NCBI GenBank assembly: GCA_902729315.2
Contig: LR746273.1
Location: 5,988,001-6,052,000, forward strand
Source of the DNA: Spirodela intermedia
Lineage: Eukaryota; Streptophyta; Magnoliopsida; Alismatales; Araceae
Direction of reading: 5' to 3'
Length of the DNA stretch: 64,000 nucleotides
A model generated the notes under the pieces. It was not told where the DNA came from, did not search any database, and was given only the letters and a program-made list of their open reading frames with translations. Shown piece by piece: positions 33,609 to 45,760 of the stretch. How positions within the stretch are numbered: position 1 is the stretch's first letter; each line of letters begins with the position of its first letter. Position numbers and translations under genes: made by a program.

Positions 33609-34561
33609 GGATGAGAGAAGGTTGGGAAGACCTCCTCCTTCAGGCCTATCTTAAGTTCTGGCAGCGAATGATTATTAACGGTATTTAATTTCCCTTTATT
33701 TATTTCTAAGCTTGGTTGACCTGCATGAACGGTGGGTTCATGCAGTTTTTCTTCCCCCAATTTTCCCATAAATAGAAACTTTCACGAGCTCGTGGTGCTG
33801 TTTGAAGCTGGGTAATAAAGCTAATGCGTTTGACTTGGAGCCAATTCCGGCCGCAGCTTGTTGACACCCTTGGTTATCGAATTCATCAAGTTGACCAGGA
33901 AGGTCAACGCCGCCATAAGGGCGGTACACTTTATCCCCAGTAATTAATAGTAACGGCCGGGGTCCCATGTTGACCCTGAATTTCTCCTCGTATGTCTAGA
34001 GATTGGAGTTGAAGGCCTCAATATGAGTGCAGGTCTGGATGAAGCCATAAGGCACAAGGGAAGGAAATCAACCAGTGAAGATAAAGATCCATTCAGGAGA
34101 GTTTGACTTAGGCCTCAAAGTCAACACCAAAAGGTGGTAGAAGGCATTATAATAGTCCTTCCAAAATTAAGAGTGTAGCTGAGTGAGAAAGTCAACCCAT
34201 TCCCAAACTCTTAAAAGCCTAAACAAGTCAGCTACTCAGCCAGAACCCAGGAATCCAGATGGTCAACCTCCGAGATATTTTCATCCCAAATCCGGAAAAA
34301 AAAAAAAAAACAAATGCTCCCCTGACTTGGCGGATAATTCCAAAAAAAAACAAAAAAAGAAAAAAGAAACCAGTCCACATATAAACATGGATTACAGAAA
34401 GATTATTGCCCAAAAAAAGAAAATAATTGAATCCCCATAGAAATTATGATAATTTACCCCTAATCGGTGATGAATGAACCCTAAGAAATGAGTGGAAACC
34501 ACCAGGAGAAAGAATCATGGATGATCATGGGAATGGCGGCGGCAAAACAGTATGATGGATG
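33609..34561. other. Convergent interval with a cluster of TTGAC motifs
   Basis: No gene is seen. About ten TTGAC/GTCAA W-box cores fall between 33710 and 34262. A-rich runs lie at 34300-34370. Confidence 0.55.
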
Positions 34562-37131
34562 TCAGCAGCCATGAAGATGGAGGCGGGTGTGGTTGACATA
34601 CCGCTCCCAAAGAGGTAGGTACCTGGTAATCGCTGACCCGAGCCATGGCTTCATGTTCCCGTTGAAGTGGATGACGGCGGCCGTCTCTATCAGCCGACCA
34701 TCGATCTCAGGGTCAAAGCCCAGCCCCAGGACGTGCCATCTCCGGTCAAGCGGCTCCGTTGACCCATAAAAGGTCAGAAGGCCAGGAGGAAGAGTTCCCC
34801 CACCCGTCCAGAGATAACCGCCGGAGTTCTGTCGCAGCCAGTGGTGGTACCTGGCCGTCAGGTCAGCCTTCTTCCACGCCATGAGATCGAAGACGTTCAT
34901 CCCAAAGGCCCACCCGCAGGCCTCGGGGTCAAACTCCGAGCTGATGATGGGGCTGGAGAAGTTGACGTACTTGTGGTACCTGTGGAAGGCCTCGAGGCAG
35001 GTCTCCACGGCCCCGTTGACATTCCCGTGCAGGTCCAGGATGAAGAGCGCCGTCAGATCCTTCTGAACCACCACGTCGTCCTCGAGAAAGACCACCTTCT
35101 CCAGTGACGGCGCAATCTCAGGGAGGTAGAACCGCAGGTGACTCAGCAAGGATGCCATATCCATATCACGGCGGAGCTTTCTCAACCAGGGGAACTCCTC
35201 GGTGCTGAGAACCTCCACCGTTGACCCGCCAAAGCTGCTCGTGAGAAACCAGGCCTTCATAGCCCGGAAGCTCACAGGGCTGGTGACGACGTGGAAGACG
35301 AGCTGCCGCGGGTGATCGGCATTAGAGACCGTAGAATTCACGACCACCGACGCCGCCAGGACATTGTCGGAGAAGATGCAGAAGTGGTAGAGGCTGTTGT
35401 CCACCAGCCGGGGAGAGTTCTTCTGATCTTCCTCGAGCTTCTGAAGCTTCGGGTCGCCGAACCAATCCTCGGTGAGCTTGATGGTCAAGCAGTGGATGGA
35501 TCTGGGCAGGCCTTGGGCCGCAAGCCGGCCGAACTCTGCACTCTGAACCATGGCAGCGGTGAGCCGATCTTCCATGGCTTGAGCGTGGACCTTGAGGGTG
35601 GTAATGGCTGTGGCGAGATCGTAGTGGATGTCCTGGGCTTTGTATATCAGCTGCGATAGGCTGGTGATCATGGGGCCGGCTTCATCCTGGGTGACGGGCT
35701 TCCCCCTCACAGCGGCCTGCGCAAGCAACCGCTGGGAGTTCCTGATCTGCGAGCTGAGATCCCAGGCGAACTTGAGGTTATGGTGCTCCTTGGCGATGAC
35801 CAGGTAGGCCTTTGCCAGGGTCATCTGGTCGGCCAGCTGCCGGGCAAAGGAGGTGGAGCTGAGCAGCTCATCGGTCAAGTTGAAGTCCTGATACTGTGCG
35901 GTGATTTCTGTCGCGTTGACCTCCTGGAAGTTGGGAGAAAAAAAATGGGGGAGGTTAGCTCCCAGATCAAAGATTCCTTCTTTCTGCGAAAAAAAAAAGA
36001 GCCCTGTGTATACTAATGGCAAGATTATGGTGATATCATCGGCGATGGCTGGATGAACTGATGGAGCGGACACCCGCCGTCACATGCAACATAGATGGAA
36101 AGGGATTTTGATTTTCTCTTTCCTAAAATAACTGTTGCGCAGCATCCCCCTTCTGATGATAGACCAGGGGCTCCCTTTCTCTCTCTAACCTTTTTTTCTT
36201 TCCACTAATGGAGGACCCAGATCCCATTACTCTCAGTTTGAGGAAATCTATCCAGAAACACCAATTCCAATTCTGGTGGCCATGCAGTCTGATATGAAAA
36301 AAAGATGATGAAATGCAAAAAAAAAAAAGAATAAGAGATGTTGATGAAAAAATTAATGGTGGATCCTCGGATTTGACCCAGCAGCATCCATGCAAAAAAA
36401 AATGTAAAATGATCAAATCCCATCCAGTTAATCGAATTATTTCCCTTGTTTCTCATGAAAGCCTTCCGAACCCAAACACAACTGTTAATCATAACTTGAC
36501 TTCCTCTGTCTTTCTGAATTCTATGAATATGATCCAGATATCATGGGGAGACTTCAGAGAAGAAGAAGAAGATGGAGTTGACCAAGAATCCGATTGGGTT
36601 TCCGGAAAACAGCAGACAGGGCTTGTGGGTTTCCATTGCCAAGAAAGTTTTCTAAGAACGGATTCAATGGCTTCAAGGAGGAAACTCTGCGAGACAACCG
36701 GTTCCCAAATTAGATCTCCATGGAAGCCGGTCAAAGCTTCATGAGGAAACATCGGCGATATCTGATGAACAGATGGCACCCGGTCCAGTTCAGGTTGCGA
36801 GCTTGGATTTCTCTGATTCAGTTCAATAAAATCGATGAAACTCCACCGCAGAATCATAGAAATAGTTGGATATAAACGAGTTTCTCCCGCTGTGATGCTA
36901 CCACTCCATCCAGGAATTTGAGAGAAAAGGTCGGCGAGCACCGCAACTGAGCAAAACCAGGAGAGAACAGGAGCAACTCACCCGGAACGGCGGCTCCAGT
37001 TTCTCCACCTGATGGCGGCGCACGGCGACGAGGGTCAAACCACCCACCGCGGAGACCACGAGAAGGAACCAGATCCATCCCACGAACCTCCTCCGCGACG
37101 GCCGCCGGGGATCGACCGCCCTCCGCCGCAT
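34562..37131 (-). CDS. GAUT11-like alpha-1,4-galacturonosyltransferase (GT8)
   Basis: This is a type II Golgi membrane enzyme of the family that builds homogalacturonan from UDP-GalA. Exon 1 (37131-36982) encodes 50 residues: a basic tail MRRRAVDPRRPSRRR, then a membrane anchor at about 17-38. Exon 2 probably runs 35923-34562 (acceptor acttccag|gag), giving 503 residues; an alternative acceptor at 35983 (ttcgcag|aaa) adds 20. The stem carries SFARQLADQMTLAKAY and NLKFAWDLSSQIRNSQ. The GT8 domain has NSLYHFCIFSDNVLA, HLRFYLPEI, VVFLEDDVVVQKDL (329-340), CGWAFGMNVFDL and HFNGNMKPW (469-477). Similarity is strongest to Arabidopsis GAUT11 as I remember it (537 residues). Oddities: Glu331 where the family has the first Asp of DDD; LWTGGGTLPPG instead of LWKLGTLPPG; and about 30 residues missing around 297-308. 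The whole catalytic region is one exon. It may be a diverged paralogue. Confidence 0.88.
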
Positions 37132-37792
37132 GGTTTCCAGATCCCGCGGGACGCTTTACGCCCCAATCGGGAGGTTCCCGCAGGAACGCATCCCTCTGAT
37201 GCGAACGAGATTCCCCAGCTCCTCCTCCTCCTCCTTCTTCCTCCCCCACATCACATCATCGCACTGCTCCACGCGATTCACAGATGATGCGAGGAACGGA
37301 GGAGGGAACCGAAGGGAGGAACCAGTTAGGGAAACTCAGTGCGCAGAATTCACCGCCGGGGAATAGAAGAAAGGGGCTGTCGGCGCGAGAGAGCATGTGA
37401 TCGAGGGCCGTTCCCCCGCCAAAATGGGAAGGTCTTTCGCCTGGCCGCCGTCAGATTTAGATCTCTCCCTCCCTCCCTCCCTCTCTCTCTCTCTCTCTAG
37501 AAGTTTGACTTTAATTCTTGGTTTCAATGAAAATGGGAAAAAGGGTCCATTAAGAAGAAGATAATTAAATAGAAAAATGATTTTTTGACATATTTTGTGA
37601 GCACGCTGAGGAATCCCAGCGAGTTATAAAAAAGTCGTTGCCAATAACTAATAATAATAATAATAAATTCCATAGTTGAGGAAGGCCCCCCAGCATGATT
37701 CAACAAAGTGTAGAGCACACACAGGAGACACAGCTACACAAAGTAGAAGAGGAGGTGAGAGAGATGGGGGGGTTGACTTTAATCTTCGAAGG
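37132..37792. other. GAUT promoter and SEP-like 3' flank
   Basis: No gene is seen. A CT tract lies at about 37465-37499, and an ATA/TAA microsatellite is at 37649-37667. Confidence 0.55.
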
Positions 37793-40399
37793 TCAACTCA
37801 TCCACCCATTGAAGCATCCCCCGTCCATGTTCTGGTCAATCTGGAGCGATGAAAACCTAAATAAAGGTAGGTGGAGCTCATTTCATTAGTCAAATGCTGA
37901 GAGGAGGATGAGAAGGAGGAGGCCAGAGAGACGAAGTAGGCGGCTTTTACCCGATTTGGAGAGGGGTCTCGACGCCCAGTGGCGGCTGTAGGAGCCCCTC
38001 GGAGTGGCTGGGCTGGCGGCTGTTGGCGGCGCTCGGGCCGCCGCCGCCATTGCTCCCCCATGACAGCTGAAGGAAGCTCTCCTCACCCAGATCCTGCAGC
38101 TGCAAGATCAAACCAGAGCTTTCAGGCAGGTCAACCCTACTGCTTCCAAGTCAGATCTCAATCTCCAAGCTACTGGGTTCCCTTCCCTCTACTACTGCTA
38201 CTACTACAAAAAAAAAAAAAAAAAAAAACCCTAAAACATTGGTCAAAGTCCTACCTTCCTCCTCAGGATACCGTTGGATTCCTGAAACACGTGCTCCTGG
38301 GGAAGACGACGAGATTTGTCAGCAGTCAACGGCGGCCACATGATCCTGAAAAATGGGAGGAGGGGTGCAATTTTTTCTTTACCTTCCTCTTGAGATCGCA
38401 CAGCTGGTCGAGCATCAACTGGGTCTAGAGAGGGGAGAGAGGAAGGAGGGTTAGAGGGCTTACAGAGAAGAAGACCAAGGAGTAGTTCTCATGGGGGGAG
38501 CTCACCTTGGTTGACCTAACGTGCTTCAGGGACATCTCTAGCTGGATCTCGAGCTGCTCAAGCTCCCTCGTGTTCAGGGAGCCGATATCTTCTCCCAGGA
38601 GGTTTCTGCAGATGAGAAAAAAATAGAAAGAAGAAGAAGAAAAACCCCATCTTTCATGAAACCAGAGCTTCTCTCATGGGTCCTCCTGTTCCCCAGATCT
38701 TGCATCGCGATGGGTGGGGTTACCTGTGGGAGCGTTGCAGGGCCTCAACTCTCCCCCTCAGCTTCACGCACTCCTGGTAACTATCCTGCATGAAAACGTG
38801 AATGATGGACAGATGAATGAACATGAAGAGTTTTATGGGCACGAACTGGAGGTGAATCTTCCCTCAGAATTTCTACTGGGTATACGTATTTTTCTTTCAA
38901 TTTTTTATTTTTTTTTGTGCTTATATACATAACCAGTGAAGAGAGAGAAAAAAGAAAGGGAGAGCACGATTACCTGCATCTCCTTGGAAGGAACAACGAT
39001 CTCTCCCACAGAATAGCTGCATCTCTCATAACGATCCAGCGTCTGTAGCATGCTGAAAGAAAATTACACAAACGTATTGACTTACGTTCATATTTATGGC
39101 AAAAATATCATCCCAAACAAGCTCCATTCCCTCCGCATGAATGTAAGGAGGTGGGGTGAGATGTCCGGAGAACCCACTGCAGAGAGAGAGAGAGAGAGAG
39201 ATGAACTCACCCACTTCTCAAAGCATGCCCAAGGAGGAGGATGTTCCAGGGTAAAGATCAGAGTTATGCTAGGCTTAGCCAGTATGGCGTTGAAGACTGA
39301 TGGCCGTATCTAGGGAGGCCTAGGATACCTTCCTTATTACTCTTGGAAGGCCCGGATGCTAGCAAAAAAAATATCCTAGATGGATATGTTGACCAGCTGA
39401 GTTTCTAACATGGAGAGAGTGGCAGTAAAATCTGAAGGAAAATGGGAGAGAACAGAAGGGGGGATGGTCAATCCGGACATCAGTATACTGTCATCCAGCA
39501 TGCTCAGTTTCCGTTGACTTTTAGCTTTTAACTACATGGTCAATGAGAGTAGACTGCAGCACCTTGGAAGGACTGTCAGATTTTGTATTGCTTGGAATTT
39601 TTAATTTTATTTTTTGTGATGATGATGGTCTAAGTGGCATATCTCATTACGGGTAAGAAATTTTGACTTTCATTTTCTTAATAAAACCTTCAATACTTGC
39701 AGAAATATCTTGGTCAAATTAGTGTGATCAGATGCCCACGATGAGGAGAGGAGTTTGCTCCATAGGACTCCCCAACATGACTCTGGTGACGATGATCTTT
39801 ACGTGGAGTTCTAGAGAGAGAAAAGGACGAAGAAGGGAAGCTTGAGGTTATCCGCCATGCATAGAACAGCCCTACGTGGAGACGAACAACCGGCGGAGAT
39901 ACCAGAGATCATCGGATAGTCTCCAGCGAGAAATGACGATGTCTAGAACCTCAGGAGATCAGCGGGTAAGGAAGCAAATCATCCAATGGGGCTTTGGTTA
40001 GAAACGAATGAGAATGGTATGGATGGAGGGTGGGATATCTTCTCATGCGGATATCCAGATGGGGAAGGGAAGAGGAGGACTCAAGGAGGCAGACGGGTGG
40101 AGAACATCCGAGAAGAAGAGAACTCGAAGGGAGGGAGAACTTGCTCACAGAAAGGGGTGAGTCTGTTAGATGAGGGTAGAGGATTCTACGAAACCCTAAT
40201 TCCATGACAAGAGACCCAAGAGGAGGAACCTCAGAAAAAAATATGAGCTACTCCGGTCACTAATATCGATCCCAGAGAGAGAGACAGAGAGAGAGAGATC
40301 ATAAGAACACGCTAGATCCCGAGAGTTACAGACATGGAATCTGCACTAAACAGCGCAACAAAACAAGAACATACGGGTGGGAAGAGGAGGAAATGACGG

Positions 40400-40454
<55 letters not shown>

Positions 40455-40901
40455 CTCTCGCTCTCTCGCTCTCTCGCTCTCTTTCTCTCTCCAGCTCATT
40501 CCTATTGGTCCTCTCACTAGAGAGAACCATTAGGTCTCTAGTGGGGAGCAAGAGAGACCGGTGAGGGTTTAGGGTTCCACTAGAAAGAGAGTATTCTCTT
40601 CTTCCTCCTTTTTTCCGCCATCTTCTTCCGCCAAACCTTTCGATCTTCGTTTTTCTGCTCTCTCCTGTGTAGAAAGGAGAAGACAGAGGAGGACGAGGAG
40701 GGAACGGGGCTCTCACCTGGCGGTGCTGCTGAACTCGTAGAGCTTGCCGCGGCTTGAGAAGACGATCAGCGCTACCTCGGCGTCGCAGAGTACGGACAAC
40801 TCGTAGGCCTTCTTCATCAGCCCGTTTCTCCTCTTCGCGAACGTCACCTGCCTGTTTATCTTATTCTCGATCCTCTTCAGCTCCACCCTCCCCCTCCCCA
40901 T
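37793..40901 (-). CDS. SEPALLATA-like MIKC MADS-box transcription factor
   Basis: This encodes an E-class floral organ identity factor, nuclear, acting in MADS tetramers. Eight exons: 40901-40717 (185 nt), 39052-38974 (79), 38785-38724 (62), 38605-38506 (100), 38424-38383 (42), 38296-38255 (42), 38099-37951 (149) and 37856-37793 (64). They sum to 723 nt, or 240 residues; the 185/79/62/100/42/42 pattern is the classic MIKC structure. The MADS domain is at 1-60 ([20 protein letters not shown]). The I and K regions contain [34 protein letters not shown] and [14 protein letters not shown]. The C-terminus has ETPLQIG and ends in GWMS, matching the SEP motif with terminal GWM(L/A). Intron 1 is 1.66 kb and holds an 88-bp CT tract. 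The K region resembles the AGL2/SEP1-SEP2-SEP4 side more than SEP3, which is my inference. Confidence 0.93.
40404..40491 (-). repeat. (CT)n tract in MADS intron 1
   Basis: About 88 bp of CT repeats with later CTCTCG units lie in the first intron of the SEP-like gene. GA/CT tracts in MADS-box introns and promoters are known binding sites for BPC GAGA-binding proteins; a role here is inference only. Confidence 0.85.
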
Positions 40902-41927
40902 CTCTCCCTCTCTCTCCTCCTTCCCTCCGTTCTCCTACCCCCCCCCCTCTCTCTCTCCTGCTTCTTCTTCTTCTTCTTCTTCTTCTTCTTCTTCCCTCCG
41001 TTCTCCTATCCCTCTCTCTCTCTTCTTCTTATTCTCTCCGTTCTTCCACCTCTCTCTCTCTTCTGCTTCTGTTTCTTCTTCTTCTTCTTCTCTCTGTGCT
41101 TCCACTCTCTCTCTCTCTCTCCTCCGTTCCAGAAGAGATGGAGGTGAACAGTGAGGTTATGATGGCATCGGCTGTCGAACCTTAAACTGTCCGAGCGGCC
41201 CCCCAGGCCCACGTGTCGCATCCACAGTGGGTAATCTCAGGACCTGCCTAGACAGCTTTCCAAATTATCCATCTACCCCGTTCTAAATTTATTATTATTC
41301 TTTCTGCCTGTACTGTTTACTAATTAATGAATAACCAAGCAAAGCGGGCCTCCCTCCTCTGAAATATTACGATATAATCCCTACGTACGATATCTGTCGC
41401 TCAGGCCCCTAGAAGCATTTATTTACGTCAGAGCACCCATTGTATGACCTTTAGCGATTCATAACATCATAAATATTATAACGATAAAAAACAATAATAT
41501 ATACATAATTTCGACGTCACAATGGTAACGTCATTAGTCATGACGTGTCGATCTCCGATTGGATTAGACCCGTAGTCAAAGATCCGGACCTTTCGGACGC
41601 CACGTAGGACCCATTCAGATGTTGAAAAGACCATACTACCCCTATTCAGACACCAAATTTTCAACAAGGGCCAATGCGGCGGATGCCAGAGTTGACATCC
41701 ACCTCAGGCCGCCGTACTCGCCCGTACGCCGCCGGCCGAGGACCCGCCGGTCCGAGTCGAGAAGATTAGATTAGAGAGAGAAAAGAGAAGAGAGAGAATA
41801 TGGGGCTGTTCTGGACACCAACCAGAAGAACAAAACACCCTGCAACAGCCAATCTCGAGGAGAGAGAAACAGGTGAACGGCGAATGAAGGTTGCAGGAGG
41901 AGAGAGAGAGAGAGAGGAGGGGGTGAC
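40902..41927. other. SEP-like promoter and UAM 3' flank
   Basis: CT and CTT tracts fill 40906-41135 just upstream of the MADS start (possible 5' UTR or promoter GAGA-type tract). The remainder, 41190-41760, is unique DNA without a recognisable gene. A GA tract at about 41898-41920 lies just downstream of the UAM stop. Confidence 0.55.
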
Positions 41928-44659
41928 CTATTTGGCGGAGGGTGGGTTGAGCTCGTTCCAGGCCTCGATCCAGGTGACCATGGCGTCGGCGAGCTTGGTG
42001 AAGTAAGGGTCAACCTTGCCGAGCTTGGCTCTGACCTGCTTGGAGAGCTCGACGTAGCACTGCTGGACGGTGGCGCAGTCCTTGGGAATGACGGCGCTCT
42101 GGAAGAAAGGGATCAGCTCCTCCTGCCAGTAGATGCCGTTGTACTCCTTCTTCAGGTTCACGAACGGGTTGCTCGCCTTGCTGTGCCAGATGTAGGGCAG
42201 CCCCGTCTTCACCCCCCACCCCATATGATCACATATCACCTGCACCATTATCATCACCACTAATTATATTCATGTTCATCTTCATCATCTTCGTAATGTT
42301 CAGAGAATCGGGGACTGAGAGTTCGACCTTGATGCACCAGCCGGCCCACATGTCGTCGTAGCGGCCGATGGGCTGGCCGTCGCCCATGAGGCCGAAGTAC
42401 ATGGCGGGCCCGATGAGCTCCCGGTCGAAGGCGAGGTTCATCCCGCACATGGGGAAGAGGGTCCCCTTCGGTATGGTGAGAACTGCGTCCACATATCTGA
42501 GAGAGGGAGAGAGAGAGAGAGAGATTTGAGAGGCTGTCTCTTGGTTGAAGAGGGGAGTTGGATGGGATTTGGATGAGGTGGGTACCTGGTGTTTCGTTCA
42601 AGGGGCTTGACGAGTTGTGTGGGGGCGTCGTAATCTGGAATGTTGAGCCAGAGACCGTGGGAGACGGCGGTGGGGGCGCCCTCGCGCATACTGAAAGGGT
42701 ACCCACGGACGAAGTCCGCGCCCTCCCTGTATGGATCGTAGAGGGTGTTGAAGAAGTGGGGAGTCGATGGGCAGAGGAGATTCTTTACGTGCTGCTCGAG
42801 GGCATTGATCTCTTTGCCAGATGGGTCTTTGGCAACCTGTTGCCAGGGGACAAATTAGATTTAAAAAAATAAAATTGGAAGGGAAAAGCTTGAGAAAAGG
42901 AGCTCAAAAGGAACCGAGATGAAACAGATCTTACAGGACAGAGCACACCATATAGAGCAGCAACGATGTAAAAATGATTCTACACTATCAAATGACGCAA
43001 CCATATGATAAGAAACAAAAATCAATGGTAACTTCATTCCCAGTGATTGTAGAAAAATATTGAGGTTTAAGATGGGAACTGATTGCTACCAAGTTTAGCA
43101 TCAATAAGCAGAGGATTACAGGACTTAATGCCAGGAGTAGACATCTCCATTGACAATCCGTGAACAAGATCGAAGAGATAAAAAACACTACATATCACGA
43201 AATCATTTGATAAACAAGGCAAAAAAGACACTGCAAATTGAAGTAAAAACCGATAGGTGATGTTAAATGTGAAAGGTACCAAGCAGCGTAGTTCCCTCTT
43301 CTTCGCTTCAGTTTAATTTTTCTCCTCACGCATAAGATGATGCGACCAAGGTCAAGAATGATAAAAGAGTTATGTCATAGAAAGTTCAAAGTTTACACCC
43401 CTCCGCTTGCCGATTTATTCCTCAAACCTTCCAACAAATCGCATACTACGGAAAGCGAACGTAACTGTTATGCGTGATTCTGATTCTGTGGGCAAGAAGC
43501 TGAATGAGCTTTGGTCGAAAACAAGGTTCAATGAAAAGAACAATGTAATCTTGAAAAAGGCATTTACATTGTTTTGCAAAGACGAAGACTACTGGAAGAT
43601 CACAATGCATGCCAACTTAACCACCCCACAGCCGAAGATGCTAGAATGAGAACTAGACCAGTGAGAATCTCTTTCCAGGATCAGAAGGCAAATTTCCATT
43701 CCATCAATATTAAAAAGAAACTTGCATTACCAAAGCACAGAAGCCCCCCTAGATGTTCTTTACGTTTCTTTGTTGCTAATAACATTCAAATAGTTATTCA
43801 CACTGCATGTCCCAGTAAAAATTGCCTTCCAGACAACGACTGTGCCATCGCAGATCACAAGGTCATTGCCGACAAGGGATGAGCCCAAGAACAGAACCAG
43901 ATCCGCGATATACAGCACACAAAGAGTAAAGCCAATTCATAATAACAAAAACTGCCAGTAAAAGCTGCTTCCAGACAACGACAGTGCCATCGCATATGAC
44001 AAGGCCATTGCTGAGAAGGTACGAACCTAAGAACAGGACCAGATCCGGGATATACAGCACACAAAGAGTAAAAATAATTCATAATAACAAAAACCGTTGT
44101 GATGAAGCTGTGGAAATGCACATTCCGTAATTTCAAGTCGAAATCCGTAACGAAGGACATAGACAAACAAGAAATTGGCCAAATTTCTCACACCAAACTC
44201 CGATCGTAAGGCCACAAAAGACGAACCATCGACAAGATCGACGCTGGAAATAGGAACCAAAAACTACGATTATCCTCAAACGGAACGGGAAGGGGTGAAA
44301 ATAGGCGGATTGTGACTTACAAAGCAGTCGTCATCGATGGTGTAGATGTACTTCTTCTTGGAGACCATGTAACCAAAGCAGCGACAGGCCGAGTCCTTGA
44401 AGGAGATGCAGGAGGCCTTGGGCCCCAAGATGCGGTTGATATCATTACGATTGTAGAGCTCATAGTCGAAACCCTCTGGAACATGGATCTTCCTCGAGGG
44501 GTCCCCATCCTGCACAATGATGAGGTGGTAGGGCTGGAAGAATGGCCGCCACATCTCCAGGAAGTCCAGGTTCCGGATCGTCGGAATCACGATGTCCAGC
44601 TCGTCCTTCAGTAGCGGCGTGCTCGGCACAACCGCCCGCGCGCCTCCTCCCGCCGCCAT
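41928..44659 (-). CDS. UDP-arabinopyranose mutase (reversibly glycosylated polypeptide)
   Basis: The enzyme interconverts UDP-arabinopyranose and UDP-arabinofuranose for cell-wall polymers and is found in cytosol and at the Golgi surface. Four exons: 44659-44321, 42836-42586, 42496-42328 and 42239-41928. They sum to 1071 nt, or 356 residues, the family length. It starts [15 protein letters not shown]; the block [21 protein letters not shown] is the family signature. The DDD metal-binding motif is at 109-111 (YTIDDDCF). Arg157 in FVRGYPF corresponds to the arginine reported as glycosylated in pea RGP1. [36 protein letters not shown] and [10 protein letters not shown] are also present. Phases agree at each junction (for example ACC AG|A TAT). 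The 1484-bp first intron carries a 142-bp tandem duplication. The gene looks intact. Confidence 0.95.
43813..44097 (-). repeat. 142-bp tandem duplication in UAM intron 1
   Basis: Copy 1 (43813-43955) and copy 2 (43956-44097) share ttccagacaacgac(t/a)gtgcc, ccagatcc(g/g)(c/g)gatatacag and cacacaaagagtaaa..aattcataataacaaaaac. Identity is high (about 85-90% by eye), so the duplication is fairly recent. Confidence 0.9.
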
Positions 44660-45760
44660 TTTCTCCGGCGACCTGATCGGTGCAGAGGAGCGACGATGAA
44701 ATTCGATCTGGATGGAGCTCCGGAAATGCGACTCTGGATCCGAGAGAGGGGGACTTCGGGAGAAGAAAGAACAGTCGCAGCTTTATGTAGGGCGACAGGG
44801 CGCACGTACCACGCGTGTCGGATGGGCCCCACTGACTCGTTCAGACCGCCAAGTCCACACGGATTTAGGCAGGGGACTCCGTCTGCCCGTCGCGTTCCGA
44901 TGACTCGCAGTGCGTTCACTCACACCAACCCATCCCTTTGTCGTTTGGGGTTGAGACAATATGAGAGACATACAGTTCCGAAAAAAATTCAGACCGGTAA
45001 ACTCACCGAGATCAATTGGGAGGTGAGATATCACACGAGGGCACGCCCCCTCCACCCCCCCCCCCAACGAAAAAGGCCGAAAAATATCACTGTCTCTGGG
45101 TTGGATCGGACGGTCAGGATCTTATGTTAAATATTTAATTAACATAAGAGCATGGTTTTAAAAATAAAACCCATCTCGGTCTTAAAAAACCAAAAAAAGC
45201 AGCATATTTAATTAATTTAAATAAAAATAACGGATGTTAAATATCAAGAAAATCCTGGTTTTTCAAAACTATAGAAGATACTCCTTTGAACCCAGAAAAT
45301 ATCACTCTCTGGTTGAAATCGGACGGTCAGGATTTTATTTGATCGATCATGGTCTCAAAAAACAAAAAGGCTGGATATTTAATTAATTAAAATAAAAAAT
45401 GGATTTTAAGAAATCATGAAAACTCTGGTTTTAAAAAAGTATATATCACATGAGAAAGATAGAGGATATTCCGTTAACAGGAACGTGAGAATCGTTACGG
45501 AGTAGGTACCGTTAATATCCGTTTGCTGTTGCAAGAATGTTTAAGGCGGGATCCGGAGGCGTGAAGACCTGGCGGCGGAGGAGATTCCTGCGCCCTCCTC
45601 CGTTCGCGCTGACCTTCCAGGAGGGGAGGGTAGAGCTTGAGGGAGAGGCAGGTGGGAACCCTGTACAATCCTCCGCTCCTCTATTGGGAGTTTTCTCCGC
45701 AGGAATCGAGGTCTCAGACGGAGGGATAAGATCGAGAGGGGAGGAGGTGAGGGGGCCGGG
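44660..45760. promoter_or_regulatory. Head-to-head interval between UAM and cytochrome b5
   Basis: Both neighbours start outward from this 1.1-kb interval. It holds a C-rich run at about 45046-45064 and a diverged direct duplication: atcactgtctctgggttgg with atcggacggtcaggat (45087-45122) recurs at 45301-45334, each followed by atatttaattaa and ggattttaa-like blocks. No canonical TATA box stands out. Confidence 0.5.

Noticed and set aside
36313-36941. Open frames of 143 and 150 codons on both strands in the GAUT intron
   Set aside because: They overlap each other antisense, lie inside the intron between two clear GAUT exons and match no family I know.
40754-41185. 143-codon Ser/Leu-rich + strand frame
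   Set aside because: It is antisense to the MADS exon and then translates CT and CTT tracts.
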